Assembly: GCA_003278855.1 (NCBI GenBank)
Contig: QCCU01000012.1
Coordinates: 1 to 47,351 of the forward strand
Direction: 5' to 3'
DNA length: 47,351 nt
Source of the DNA: Prochlorococcus sp. AG-347-M23
GTDB lineage: Bacteria > Cyanobacteriota > Cyanobacteriia > PCC-6307 > Cyanobiaceae
Below the pieces are notes generated by a model, which saw nothing but the letters and a program-made list of their open reading frames with translations, was not told where the DNA came from and ran no database searches. Position numbers and translations under genes: made by a program. The number at the start of each line of letters is the position of its first letter. Position 1 is the stretch's first letter. This document shows positions 15,642-22,647 of this stretch, piece after piece.

Positions 15642-16100
15642 CTAATTTTCTGCCCAATCCAAAAATTTTTTTTTATTACTTTTTATATCTTGTAATGATT
15701 CAAAATAATATTTCTCCCAATTATCTTTAGGCAGTCCAACAAATAACATTAGGTTTAATGGGTATTGATTGCTATCAGCACAATTTCTAAAATCGTCCCT
15801 GAATAAAAAGATTTCCTTTTTTAAAGCAATTGCGATACCTAATTCAATCATTACCCCTTCATCTGGTGGATTTCCATTAACAATCGCAAAAATACAATCA
15901 CATTCTTTTAAATCAAGAAAATTACTTCTTGCAACCTTATATGCCCACTCACTTTCTTGTTGTGATAATTGTTTTGCTCTCTCAAAAGGTTCAAATACTT
16001 CTACATTTAAATCATTGAAGATTTCAATAAATTCATTTAAGAGGGTTTTAGTTTGTTTTGAAAATCCATATGGATTAGCCAAATATAATTTCTTTCTCAA
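15642..16100 (-). CDS. nucleoside 2-deoxyribosyltransferase family protein
   Basis: The 152 residues begin KKLYLANPYGFS, the first strand and loop of the family, and carry DCIFAIVNGNPPDEGVMIELGIAIALKK, which matches the catalytic region (D-x-GT-xx-E-x-G-x-A). Asp80 and the probable nucleophile Glu86 are present. These enzymes move deoxyribose between bases or hydrolyse (deoxy)nucleotides; which of these applies here cannot be read from sequence. Its start overlaps the end of the phosphoribosyltransferase-like gene by four bases (16097-16100), so the two are translationally coupled. That suggests a joint role in nucleobase salvage or removal. It is cytosolic. Confidence 0.8.
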   Translation of the reverse strand: MRKKLYLANPYGFSKQTKTLLNEFIEIFNDLNVEVFEPFERAKQLSQQESEWAYKVARSNFLDLKECDCIFAIVNGNPPDEGVMIELGIAIALKKEIFLFRDDFRNCADSNQYPLNLMLFVGLPKDNWEKYYFESLQDIKSNKKKFLDWAEN

Positions 16101-16489
16101 CTTAACCCCCTTTTTTTGATGTACTCTTCGCGGTCACTTTTTGAATTTAAAGTATTTTCCCAAGGGAAAACAATCCATTGACTTTTTTTTGTTACATGTA
16201 CTGTATTCCACCATGTAGGTTTGATTTTACTAAATAATACAAAGAACATTGCTCCTTCAATATTCTTGAAGGTCGTCAATGTGATGCCTGTTTCATAAAC
16301 ATCATCTACAATTAGTGAATTCTTTATTGGTTCTGAAATTAATTCAATTTTTAATTTATGGCTTAGTGCTACAGCAAGACATAATCCGCCACGAGGAACT
16401 CCATATATTCCAGAAAATTCCTTAAACCTACATTTATTAACTATTTGTTCTACACTCTTATCAAATTCGCTCCAAGTAAAATAACTTAT
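16097..16489 (-). CDS. phosphoribosyltransferase-like protein
   Basis: Starting at the ATG at 16489 (MISYFTWSEF) gives 130 residues and avoids overlap with the upstream gene that ends at 16494. The longer frame from 16537 would overlap it. The PRPP-binding loop LIVDDVYETGIT (residues 60-71) and an upstream IYGVPRGGLCLA loop are the type-I phosphoribosyltransferase signature. A base- and PRPP-dependent transfer or regulatory function is expected, with the base unknown. The C-terminus is unusual in carrying several Trp (KPTWWN, SQWIVFPW). The same C-terminal pattern (WxxFPW) is one I associate with xanthine/hypoxanthine-type enzymes of some archaea, a weak hint. It is coupled to the deoxyribosyltransferase-like gene. 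Confidence 0.78.
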   Translation of the reverse strand: MSYFTWSEFDKSVEQIVNKCRFKEFSGIYGVPRGGLCLAVALSHKLKIELISEPIKNSLIVDDVYETGITLTTFKNIEGAMFFVLFSKIKPTWWNTVHVTKKSQWIVFPWENTLNSKSDREEYIKKRGLS

Positions 16490-16493
16490 CATC

Positions 16494-16679
16494 TTAATTT
16501 TCGTATTTTTCTGTGGTAGTAGCGTAATTTGAAGCAATTACACTTAAAAGTGCTACTACTTGCTCATTTGGACAATTAGTATTTTTTTTTAAATTTTCAC
16601 ATTCATTTATTATCTTGGCATATGTATCCTCAACTATCCCGTTCATTTGATCGATACTAAAAGAATATGGTTTATTCAT
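16494..16679 (-). CDS. small hypothetical protein (61 aa)
   Basis: A helical, soluble 61-residue protein (MNKPYSFSIDQMNGIVEDTY and on) with two cysteines spaced 9 apart (ECENLKKNTNC). No recognised motif. It ends four bases before the phosphoribosyltransferase-like start, so it probably belongs to the same transcript and may be a partner or regulator of that enzyme. Function unknown. Confidence 0.55.
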   Translation of the reverse strand: MNKPYSFSIDQMNGIVEDTYAKIINECENLKKNTNCPNEQVVALLSVIASNYATTTEKYEN

Positions 16680-16753
16680 TTTTAAATGATTAGTTATTTT
16701 ATTTTTACTTAAATATCCAAAGAAGTAAATATTCTAAATATTAAAAGATAAAA

Positions 16754-17257
16754 TTATTCCCACATGGGGTCATTTAATTTTTCATTTTTAAGTGAAGAAG
16801 GAACATAAGTATGTAAAGCTTCAATTTTTATAGCCCATTTTTTAGAGTTTCCCTTTAAACTTTCGCTTTCAATTAGGTTTGTTAGGGGAAGTCTTTTTCT
16901 TACTTTAAGAAGTCCTAAACAAGCTTGCCAAGCTTCTTGATTTTTATAAATATCTAACCAAAAATCAAAAATATTTTCCAAGATTTCTAAAGGGATATCA
17001 AATGGAATCCCGATTGAAGGTCTTGAAATTAAATATTTTTTGTTTATTAGTTCACTTAATAAATTATTTACGTTTAAATTAATAGCTAAAAGAATATCTT
17101 TTGCTGATTCATTACCTATTAATTCTTTTCTATGGCAATCTAAAAGATTTTCATCCTCAAGGATATTATCATCGCAATTTTTTATTCCCACAATCCAAAA
17201 CCCTTCTCCATTATTCACTCCACTAGCAAGAAATAAATATTGAGGTGAATTCTCCAA
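16754..17257 (-). CDS. conserved hypothetical protein (167 aa)
   Basis: The 167 residues are soluble and mixed alpha/beta, starting MENSPQYLFLASGVNNGEGF with strands followed by a helical C-terminal half (IFDFWLDIYKNQEAWQACLG and on). No catalytic motif was seen. It is the first gene of the minus-strand row that continues with the 61-residue protein and the two nucleotide-type enzymes, with a 74-base gap. A helper role in that row is possible but not shown by the sequence. The 223 bases upstream hold only a doubtful 37-codon frame. Confidence 0.65.
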   Translation of the reverse strand: MENSPQYLFLASGVNNGEGFWIVGIKNCDDNILEDENLLDCHRKELIGNESAKDILLAINLNVNNLLSELINKKYLISRPSIGIPFDIPLEILENIFDFWLDIYKNQEAWQACLGLLKVRKRLPLTNLIESESLKGNSKKWAIKIEALHTYVPSSLKNEKLNDPMWE

Positions 17258-17480
17258 GGTTTAAAATTATTTTTTCCTTTTTAACATTTTTTGCTTGATA
17301 TGAAAATAATTTAGCTGTGCAATTAACAATATGAAGTCCTCATAAAAAAAAATTTGTTGTTATAGTTAGATTTTTAGAAAATGTTTGATTTAAGAGAACT
17401 AAAACTAATGTTTTTAGATCCTACTGATTTAATAATTAATAATATAAATAAATTTCTTTTTAGAAATAAAGCAATTAAAT

Positions 17481-17708
17481 TTATTTTTTCTTAGGAAATA
17501 ATTTTCCTATTTTCTCCTTCTGCAAGTACTCCTTTTTTGTTCTTATTTTTTTGTCTTCTAAGGATTCTTTGTTCGTACTTACAGCATAAATTATATAGAA
17601 AATCATGCTAGTAAATATTAATCCTACAAAAATTATAAATATTCCTATAGGTTCACTTGGACTAAATATTTTAAGGTCTAAAGCTGTATTTAGGGAAATT
17701 ATCATCAA
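17481..17708 (-). CDS. small single-pass membrane protein (75 aa)
   Basis: The 75 residues hold one long hydrophobic segment (IGIFIIFVGLIFTSMIFYII) and a strongly basic, lysine-rich tail (KKIRTKKEYLQKEKIGKLFP and KKK), so the C-terminus is probably cytosolic. Starts at Met1 or Met2 are equivalent. No family is recognised. It sits 33 bases downstream of another small membrane-protein gene on the same strand, and the two may form one message. Confidence 0.6.
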   Translation of the reverse strand: MMIISLNTALDLKIFSPSEPIGIFIIFVGLIFTSMIFYIIYAVSTNKESLEDKKIRTKKEYLQKEKIGKLFPKKK

Positions 17709-17741
17709 TAAACTAATTCCTTAAACAAATTTTATGGAAAT

Positions 17742-17975
17742 CTAGTTGATTTCCTCATATCCAAAAAATGTTGCATTATCTGAATTTTTATACCCATTAG
17801 CGGCTTCCTGTGGGTTTTGACTGTCAATTTTTCTTGCTTTAGCATGAATCATGTTAAATGGGAAAATCACAGCTCCTACAAAAAAATGAAGAATTAAGAA
17901 ATCTGAAGGTAATCCATTGGTCCAATCAGGAAAAAATAGCAATGTCATCAATGATTCGTTCATATTTGTAGTCAA
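17742..17975 (-). CDS. small membrane protein (77 aa)
   Basis: The product MTTNMNESLMTLLFFPDWTN has a hydrophobic segment LILHFFVGAVIFPFNMIHA near residues 27-45, followed by a polar tail NSDNATFFGYEEIN. The shape (one helix, short acidic polar end) resembles accessory subunits of photosynthetic membranes, but I cannot name it. It is cotranscribed in all likelihood with the gene at 17481-17708. The AT-rich region upstream to 18127 separates it from a divergent exported protein. Confidence 0.6.
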   Translation of the reverse strand: MTTNMNESLMTLLFFPDWTNGLPSDFLILHFFVGAVIFPFNMIHAKARKIDSQNPQEAANGYKNSDNATFFGYEEIN

Positions 17976-18127
17976 ATAAACCTCTGACTATTATTACTGA
18001 ACTTATCGCAATACTTTTAATTATTAATAAATTGAAATTTAATTTGCTTTTAATAATTATCTGATTTAATTGAAAAGACGATTTTAAGATACTATTATAT
18101 TACTCATAAACTATTGATTAATAGCTG

Positions 18128-18529
18128 TTGTTAAAATTATTTTTTGTCTTACTTTTATTTATAATTTTTCAATTAAAACCTTCAATAGGTTTAGCTTTTG
18201 ATACTTCCGATCCTAGTGTTAGTTTGCTACAAAATAGGATCTCTAATAATTTCTCTAAGAAATATTGCAATGCCATCCAAAATGGTCTTTCTAAAGATGA
18301 AGCAATGAAATCAGCTATTGTAAAAACTGAAAATATTATATCTTTCTCTTACAATCCTCAGAAAAAATGGATTGAGAAAAGTGACTTGGCAAATCAAATT
18401 TCATCACAAGTAGTAAATGATTGCGGACGGTCAATTGGATTGATTGGAAATGAGGGAGTAAATTATTTTAAATCATATTTTCTAGAAATTTACGAAAAAA
18501 CTACTCCTGACAAAAATTTTTCAAGATAG
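18128..18529 (+). CDS. exported hypothetical protein (133 aa)
   Basis: From TTG at 18128 the protein starts with a classical signal peptide, LKLFFVLLLFIIFQLKPSIG followed by LAFDTS, with a probable signal peptidase I site after GLA. The mature part is about 110 residues with two cysteines (KKYCNAIQNG and VVNDCGRSIG) that could form a disulfide in the periplasm or thylakoid lumen. The helical pattern of the mature part suggests a small soluble protein. The family looks like one conserved in cyanobacteria, but I cannot name it. A small membrane-protein gene follows nine bases later. Confidence 0.65.
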   Translation: MLKLFFVLLLFIIFQLKPSIGLAFDTSDPSVSLLQNRISNNFSKKYCNAIQNGLSKDEAMKSAIVKTENIISFSYNPQKKWIEKSDLANQISSQVVNDCGRSIGLIGNEGVNYFKSYFLEIYEKTTPDKNFSR

Positions 18530-18538
18530 ATTAGGTTA

Positions 18539-18733
18539 ATGAATAATATTTCAGATAAATTAGTATTGACTATAATTTTGATTACTATTCTTTTTGTATT
18601 TGGATTGATTTTTTCAGTAAAGTCACCAGAGAGAAAAGTTATTGATTCACCAATAATGTGGAAAGATGATTATTCTAATATCTCGATGTTTAAGAGCAAC
18701 AATATAAATTCAGAAAGAATAAAAATAATTTAA
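18539..18733 (+). CDS. small N-anchored membrane protein (64 aa)
   Basis: A short polar N-terminus (MNNISDKL) leads into one hydrophobic segment (VLTIILITILFVFGLIFSV). After it comes a polar, mostly extracytoplasmic-looking tail with SPERKVIDSPIMWKDDYS. It starts nine bases after the exported-protein gene, on the same strand, so they are likely co-expressed. No motif or family is recognised. Confidence 0.6.
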   Translation: MNNISDKLVLTIILITILFVFGLIFSVKSPERKVIDSPIMWKDDYSNISMFKSNNINSERIKII

Positions 18734-18820
18734 TAAAAACGTTGCTTACGGAAATAAAGGATCCTATTAAAGGATATAAAAAATATTTTTTCGAATCTCA
18801 ATCAATTTATCATTCATTGT

Positions 18821-19273
18821 TTAATTTAAGTATTTCAAAAGAACTGACGCTAGTTTTAAATCATCATTAAACCATGCTCGTATCGCCATAGCTCTTCGAG
18901 GATCATAAAAATTTTGTTTTCTGTACCAACTAAGAACTTCTGAATCTGATTTCTTCCCATTACAGGACAAACAACATGGTACGCAATTATTTGTACTGCT
19001 AATTCCACCTTTGGACATTGGGTGAAGGTGGTCGAGTGATTCTGAAGGTTTACCGCAATAAATACATTTATAATTAGTAAGTTTATTAAGTGACTCTCTC
19101 CAATTTTTATTACTTATCTTGGGACAAAACTGATCAAGGTAAATTGCATCTTGTCTATGCATAAATTTCTTGATAATTTTTTTGATAATAACAGTTTTTT
19201 TTAAAGTATGATTGAAAAAGTTAGGATAAGACTTTTTAAAGCGAATGTTTCTTGTAAAAAGAATAATTTTCAC
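18821..19273 (-). CDS. HNH endonuclease family protein
   Basis: The 150 residues have a basic N-terminal part followed by the HNH zinc/nuclease motif. YKCIYCG (Cys70, Cys73) leads to SLDHLHPMSKGG (Asp81, His82, His84), then TNNCVPCCLSCNGKK with Cys101 and Cys104 completing the zinc knuckle. Small cyanobacterial HNH proteins of this type, with a tail like YDPRRAMAIRAWF, are widely conserved in the phylum and not tied to mobile elements. Nicking or cleavage of DNA is expected by family. Nothing nearby suggests an intron or restriction system. Whether it starts at Met1 (19273) or near residue 38 (FMHRQDAIY) is uncertain. Confidence 0.82.
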   Translation of the reverse strand: MKIILFTRNIRFKKSYPNFFNHTLKKTVIIKKIIKKFMHRQDAIYLDQFCPKISNKNWRESLNKLTNYKCIYCGKPSESLDHLHPMSKGGISSTNNCVPCCLSCNGKKSDSEVLSWYRKQNFYDPRRAMAIRAWFNDDLKLASVLLKYLN

Positions 19274-19302
19274 TTATTAATACAAACAACAATTTATAGT
19301 TA

Positions 19303-20112
19303 ATGCTTTATTTATTAACAATATTATTAGGAAATTTTGATCATTCTTTATTTAAAAGTATTTATATCTTTTTGATATCGTTTTTCTCCAATACGTTCTC
19401 AGCGATTTCTGGAGGAGGAGCAGGATTATTACAATTGCCAGCATTGATTTTATCTGGAGTTCCTTATTATCAGGCTCTGGCTAGTCATAAATTAGCAACA
19501 GTAACACTAGGAATAGGGGGGTCCTTAAGAAATTACAAATCTCTAGGTAATGATATAAGTGTTGCTCGGCAAATTTTAATTTTTGGATTACCAGGCGTAA
19601 TTTTCGGAGCTTCTGTAGTTGAATATATATCAGAAAAGTACATGTACTTAATTTTAGGAATAATATCCATATTATTAGCTTTTTATTCATTCCTTAAACC
19701 AGATTTAGGTTTGTCATCTGGTTACAAAAAGCTTAATTTTGTTCATAAAATTAGATTTTTAATTTTTATTTTTCTTATAGGTATATTAAACGGTTCTATT
19801 TCTTCAGGAACTGGATTGCTTGTAACAATACTATTAATAAAAACTTTTGAAATGGATTTTCTTCGAGCCATAAGTATGACATTTTTTACGGTTGGGATTT
19901 TTTGGAATTTTGTCGGAGCAGTTTTTTTGGCAAGAATAGGATCGGTTCCATTTAATTTATTAATAGTTTTAATAATTGGTTCCTTTACAGGAGGATTTTT
20001 TGGAGCTCACCTGTCAAAATTAAATGGGAATATACTTATTAAGAAAACCTTTATAACAGTTTGTATTTTGGTTGGTATTAGCTTATTGATCAAATCAATA
20101 AAAAGCTTTTAA
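19303..20112 (+). CDS. TauE/SafE family membrane permease
   Basis: The 269-residue protein has about seven or eight hydrophobic segments arranged as two repeats. The first repeat has SGGGAGLLQLPALIL and YQALASHKLATVTLG, and the second has NGSISSGTGLLVTILLIK and FLRAISMTFFTVGI. This G-rich GxGxG-then-A-x-x-x-T pattern is diagnostic of the TauE/SafE family, which exports sulfite, sulfoacetate or related organic anions across the inner membrane. The exact substrate is not readable. The ATG at 19303 is 29 bases from the divergent HNH gene's start. Confidence 0.85.
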   Translation: MLYLLTILLGNFDHSLFKSIYIFLISFFSNTFSAISGGGAGLLQLPALILSGVPYYQALASHKLATVTLGIGGSLRNYKSLGNDISVARQILIFGLPGVIFGASVVEYISEKYMYLILGIISILLAFYSFLKPDLGLSSGYKKLNFVHKIRFLIFIFLIGILNGSISSGTGLLVTILLIKTFEMDFLRAISMTFFTVGIFWNFVGAVFLARIGSVPFNLLIVLIIGSFTGGFFGAHLSKLNGNILIKKTFITVCILVGISLLIKSIKSF

Positions 20113-20269
20113 TAAATTATTTGTGGATAGCCGTATATTTAGGTAAAAAATTCTAAAGAAGGATTATAAATTAAAAAATAAATTAATTATTATCTTAATT
20201 CATTATTAAATGGATTAACCACTCGTTTTATTGAATAAAACTTTAAAGAGGCCTTATTCTAAAATCCAT

Positions 20270-20296
20270 AAAAAAAGGCCTCACATATGTGGGGCC
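20270..20296 (-). terminator. strong rho-independent terminator ending the RNA candidate
   Basis: On the minus strand, GGCC-C-CACATATGTG-A-GGCC (20277-20296) folds into a near-perfect stem and is followed by seven T. The core CACATATGTG is itself a palindrome. The 3' arm GAGGCCTT is repeated as an inverted match at 20248-20255, an alternative partner. Confidence 0.75.
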
Positions 20297-20404
20297 GGGT
20301 GATGGGGAATCTTATTTTTAAACCAATTTCTTAAAAAATGCAACCCCCTATCTGTAGCGCAAACATCAACTACCTCAGGCACTACAGATAGTGCTTTAAT
20401 GATT
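20270..20404 (-). ncRNA. candidate structured non-coding RNA (ends approximate)
   Basis: This 450-base gap between 20113 and 20564 holds no convincing gene but strong structure on the minus strand. A ten-base-pair hairpin (20348-20357 with 20382-20391; CTATCTGTAG with CTACAGATAG) overlaps a second, tighter one (GCACTA, loop CAGA, TAGTGC on the plus strand at 20379-20394). The two cannot form together. A GGGG/CCCC pair (20344-20348 with 20304-20307) could join the middle. The 3' end is the terminator at 20270-20296. A TATATA-like element at 20411-20416 would place the start near 20402-20404, giving about 135 nt. I could not match it to 6S RNA, tmRNA, SRP RNA or a Yfr family from memory. Confidence 0.55.
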
Positions 20405-20408
20405 TTCT

Positions 20409-20416
20409 CTTATATA
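20409..20416 (-). promoter_or_regulatory. possible -10 element for the RNA candidate
   Basis: The minus strand reads TATATAAG here, an extended match to a sigma-70 type -10 box, about 6-7 bases before the proposed RNA start. No convincing -35 box is seen 17 bases upstream, so this is a weak call. Confidence 0.3.
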
Positions 20417-20564
20417 AATTTGAAAATTTTGAAATAATCTTGTAATTTTAAATTTTATGAGTAAAAATTCTATTTTATGATTTCAAATGTTTTTGGGTAA
20501 TTTTACTTGTTAAAAATGTCCTGCACAGTATCATTCGTAAGAACTTTGCTAGTAAGAAGCTTTA

Positions 20565-20792
20565 ATGATTGAATTAACTTTACTAACTCTTTTAAATTAT
20601 GTTGGGGATAATTTCTGTGAGTATAGAGATCTAGGTCATGATAACTATAAATCTTTACTTCTTTCCTACAGTGATGCAAGTAATAAATTTGGACCATTAG
20701 AAGTTAAAAAGGTTATTGAGAAGTCAGAAAATTTTAAAGTTACGGCAGTTGCTATTGCTGCAATTAAGTGCCCTCAGCATATAGTTAAGTAA
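20565..20792 (+). CDS. small hypothetical protein (75 aa)
   Basis: A soluble, helical 75-residue protein (MIELTLLTLLNYVGDNFCEY and on) with no known motif. Its stop overlaps the ATG of the next gene (TAATG, 20790-20794), a standard sign of translational coupling, so the two are probably one unit. An AAGAAG lies 5 bases before the ATG. The opposite-strand frame across the same bases is a shadow. Confidence 0.6.
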   Translation: MIELTLLTLLNYVGDNFCEYRDLGHDNYKSLLLSYSDASNKFGPLEVKKVIEKSENFKVTAVAIAAIKCPQHIVK

Positions 20793-21058
20793 TGAAGTTT
20801 GAATTAAGAACTGAAAATGAAAATTATTCAAAATCAATTTCACAATTTTTCAGTATTGTTTTTTTTCTCACTTTAATAATAATCCTTTGTGATGTCGCAC
20901 TTAAATTAGGAATCTTATCTAGAAATCATAATATCGAATACAACTGTAGGCTTTTATCAGTTGAAAAATCTAAACTTCATTTTAAGAAATTATCTAGGCT
21001 TTCTAATCTAAAAAGTAAACAACAAATTTGGGAATTTTGCAGGGAGGTTATTAAATAA
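20792..21058 (+). CDS. small single-pass membrane protein (88 aa)
   Basis: The 88 residues begin polar (MKFELRTENENYSKSISQFF), then hold one hydrophobic segment (IVFFLTLIIILCDVALKLG), then a basic tail. The ATG shares a base with the stop of the preceding gene, so coupled translation is likely. The C-terminal half is rich in Lys, Arg and Ser and may lie in the periplasm or cytosol. I recognise no family. It is convergent with the ABC operon three bases downstream. Confidence 0.6.
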   Translation: MKFELRTENENYSKSISQFFSIVFFLTLIIILCDVALKLGILSRNHNIEYNCRLLSVEKSKLHFKKLSRLSNLKSKQQIWEFCREVIK

Positions 21059-21061
21059 TAG

Positions 21062-21856
21062 TTAGCTAGATGCTGATGAATAGAATTTTAATGCAAAGAA
21101 CCAGAACTTTCTTGAAGTTATGAGAAATACTGAAGCAACAATAATCTCAAGCAATATTTTCCACGATTGAGAAAGTCCAAGAAAAACTTCAGAAGGAATC
21201 GTAGTTATAAACGCAATAGGAATGAAAATACTAAAAAAAACTCTTAATGAAAATGAAAATGAATTTAGAGGAAATCTTCCAATATAAAGAAATGATCTTA
21301 ATACTTCTATTGCATTCCAAGTCTTAACAAACCAAATAGTAGTAGTAGAGATAAAAAACCATAGGCTATACAAAATAAAAATCGAGCAGCTTATCGTAAT
21401 CAAGCATAGGGTGAGAAAACTTAAACTTAAACTTATTTGATTTATTCTTATGCAGAAGAGCAACAAGAAAAATCCAAGCAATATTTCTAAAAATCCAGAT
21501 GGATTTATTTTTTTTAATGAAATAAAAAATTGACTATCAATAGGTTTTAAAAGTATGAAGTCTAATGTTCCTTCTCTTATATGTTTAACTATTTCTGTAA
21601 GATTTGGATTAAACCATGTATTTGTTATCCCATTCAAAATTGTATAAATGCCCTGTATTATTAATGCCTGTTCAAATTTCCAGCCTCCAATATATCCATT
21701 ATTTTGAAAGAAAATAGATAATAGAAAAATACTCCCTATCAAACTTAAAATTGCAGTAATTAAATCAACTAATATATTTGTCTTATACTCCAATTCAGAA
21801 GCTAAAGAAGTATGTAAAAATTTTTTATAAACTTTTAGATATTTTCTTAAATTCAT
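21062..21856 (-). CDS. ABC-2 type transporter permease (second subunit)
   Basis: The 264-residue protein has six hydrophobic segments and the ABC-2 layout, starting with MNLRKYLKVYKKFLHTSL and an amphipathic coupling region (IREGTLDFILLKPIDSQFF), as found in COG3694-type permeases. It forms the last gene of a three-gene unit: ATP-binding protein (22637-23632), first permease (21853-22647), then this one, overlapping by four bases. Together they form an inner-membrane exporter of unknown substrate, probably a lipid, polysaccharide or drug-like compound. The two permeases pair as a heterodimer with two copies of the ATPase. Confidence 0.85.
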   Translation of the reverse strand: MNLRKYLKVYKKFLHTSLASELEYKTNILVDLITAILSLIGSIFLLSIFFQNNGYIGGWKFEQALIIQGIYTILNGITNTWFNPNLTEIVKHIREGTLDFILLKPIDSQFFISLKKINPSGFLEILLGFFLLLFCIRINQISLSLSFLTLCLITISCSIFILYSLWFFISTTTIWFVKTWNAIEVLRSFLYIGRFPLNSFSFSLRVFFSIFIPIAFITTIPSEVFLGLSQSWKILLEIIVASVFLITSRKFWFFALKFYSSASS

Positions 21857-22647
21857 GAACCCATTGCTGTATATTTTTTCGTTCCTTCAGACCAGATTTT
21901 CTTAAATAATGGGAAAAGTAAAAAAATCCATAGAATCTGCATACTTAAGCCTCCTCCAATATTTGTTTCATTACCTGACAGTAAATTCGCAGGGAAATCA
22001 ATTAGATATGGAAAAGGAGTCAAATAAATCCAAGATTTAACATATGCGGGAAATGAAACTACTGGAGCTAAAAGACCTGAGAGAAATAATGTTGGAATAA
22101 ATATCAATCTTTCTATCGATGATGCTTTCTCTGTCCAGAAACATAGACATGCAACTATTGACTGGATTAAAAATTGAATCAAGAAGGATAAAAAAGTTGA
22201 TACTATCGATAAGAGTAAAATACCTAAATTTGGCATCCATATACTTTCTGGGTTAAAAATAAAAAAGAAAAATGCGATTATTAGTGCAAAAGGAAACCTT
22301 GTTATTTGTTCAGCAAGATGTTGTGCAAAATATCTGAAAAAAGGATTTAAAGGTTGGATTAAATACGGAGATATTTTCCCCATAAGAGAATCCTCTTCAA
22401 AACTAAATACAACCCAAACGACAGAAAATTGTCTTACAAAAAAAGCACATAAAAAATACCTAGAAAGCATTACCTCACTAATCTTTATGGATTCATTTAG
22501 ATTATTATTTGTCCAAATGTTTAACATGAAAAAAGGAATAATCCCTGAAATTGCCCATAATGCAATTTCTACCCTATATTCCAACATGTTTGAATATTGG
22601 ACCTTTAATAAGGTGAATATTTTACGGTTAATCAAATTAAATATCAT
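21853..22647 (-). CDS. ABC-2 type transporter permease (first subunit)
   Basis: The 264-residue protein begins MIFNLINRKIFTLLKVQYSN, has six hydrophobic segments and the LMGKISPYLIQPLNPFFRYF region, matching the cytosolic loop of COG4587-type permeases. It overlaps the ATPase gene by 11 bases and the second permease gene by four, so translation of the trio is coupled. It partners the second permease to form the channel. The substrate is not readable from sequence. Confidence 0.85.
   Translation of the reverse strand: MIFNLINRKIFTLLKVQYSNMLEYRVEIALWAISGIIPFFMLNIWTNNNLNESIKISEVMLSRYFLCAFFVRQFSVVWVVFSFEEDSLMGKISPYLIQPLNPFFRYFAQHLAEQITRFPFALIIAFFFFIFNPESIWMPNLGILLLSIVSTFLSFLIQFLIQSIVACLCFWTEKASSIERLIFIPTLFLSGLLAPVVSFPAYVKSWIYLTPFPYLIDFPANLLSGNETNIGGGLSMQILWIFLLFPLFKKIWSEGTKKYTAMGS

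Noticed and set aside
16490..16537. N-terminal extension of the phosphoribosyltransferase-like gene to 16537
   Set aside because: It would overlap the 61-residue gene by 44 bases, and the ATG at 16489 is well placed just after that gene's stop.
17381..17494. 37-codon plus-strand frame from ATG 17381 to TAG 17492-17494
   Set aside because: It overlaps the end of the 17481-17708 gene by 14 bases, has no ribosome site and no convincing composition.
20503..20697. 64-codon minus-strand frame
   Set aside because: It lies opposite the plus-strand gene 20565-20792, whose stop overlaps the next gene's ATG. The plus-strand gene is the better explanation and the minus frame reads as its shadow.
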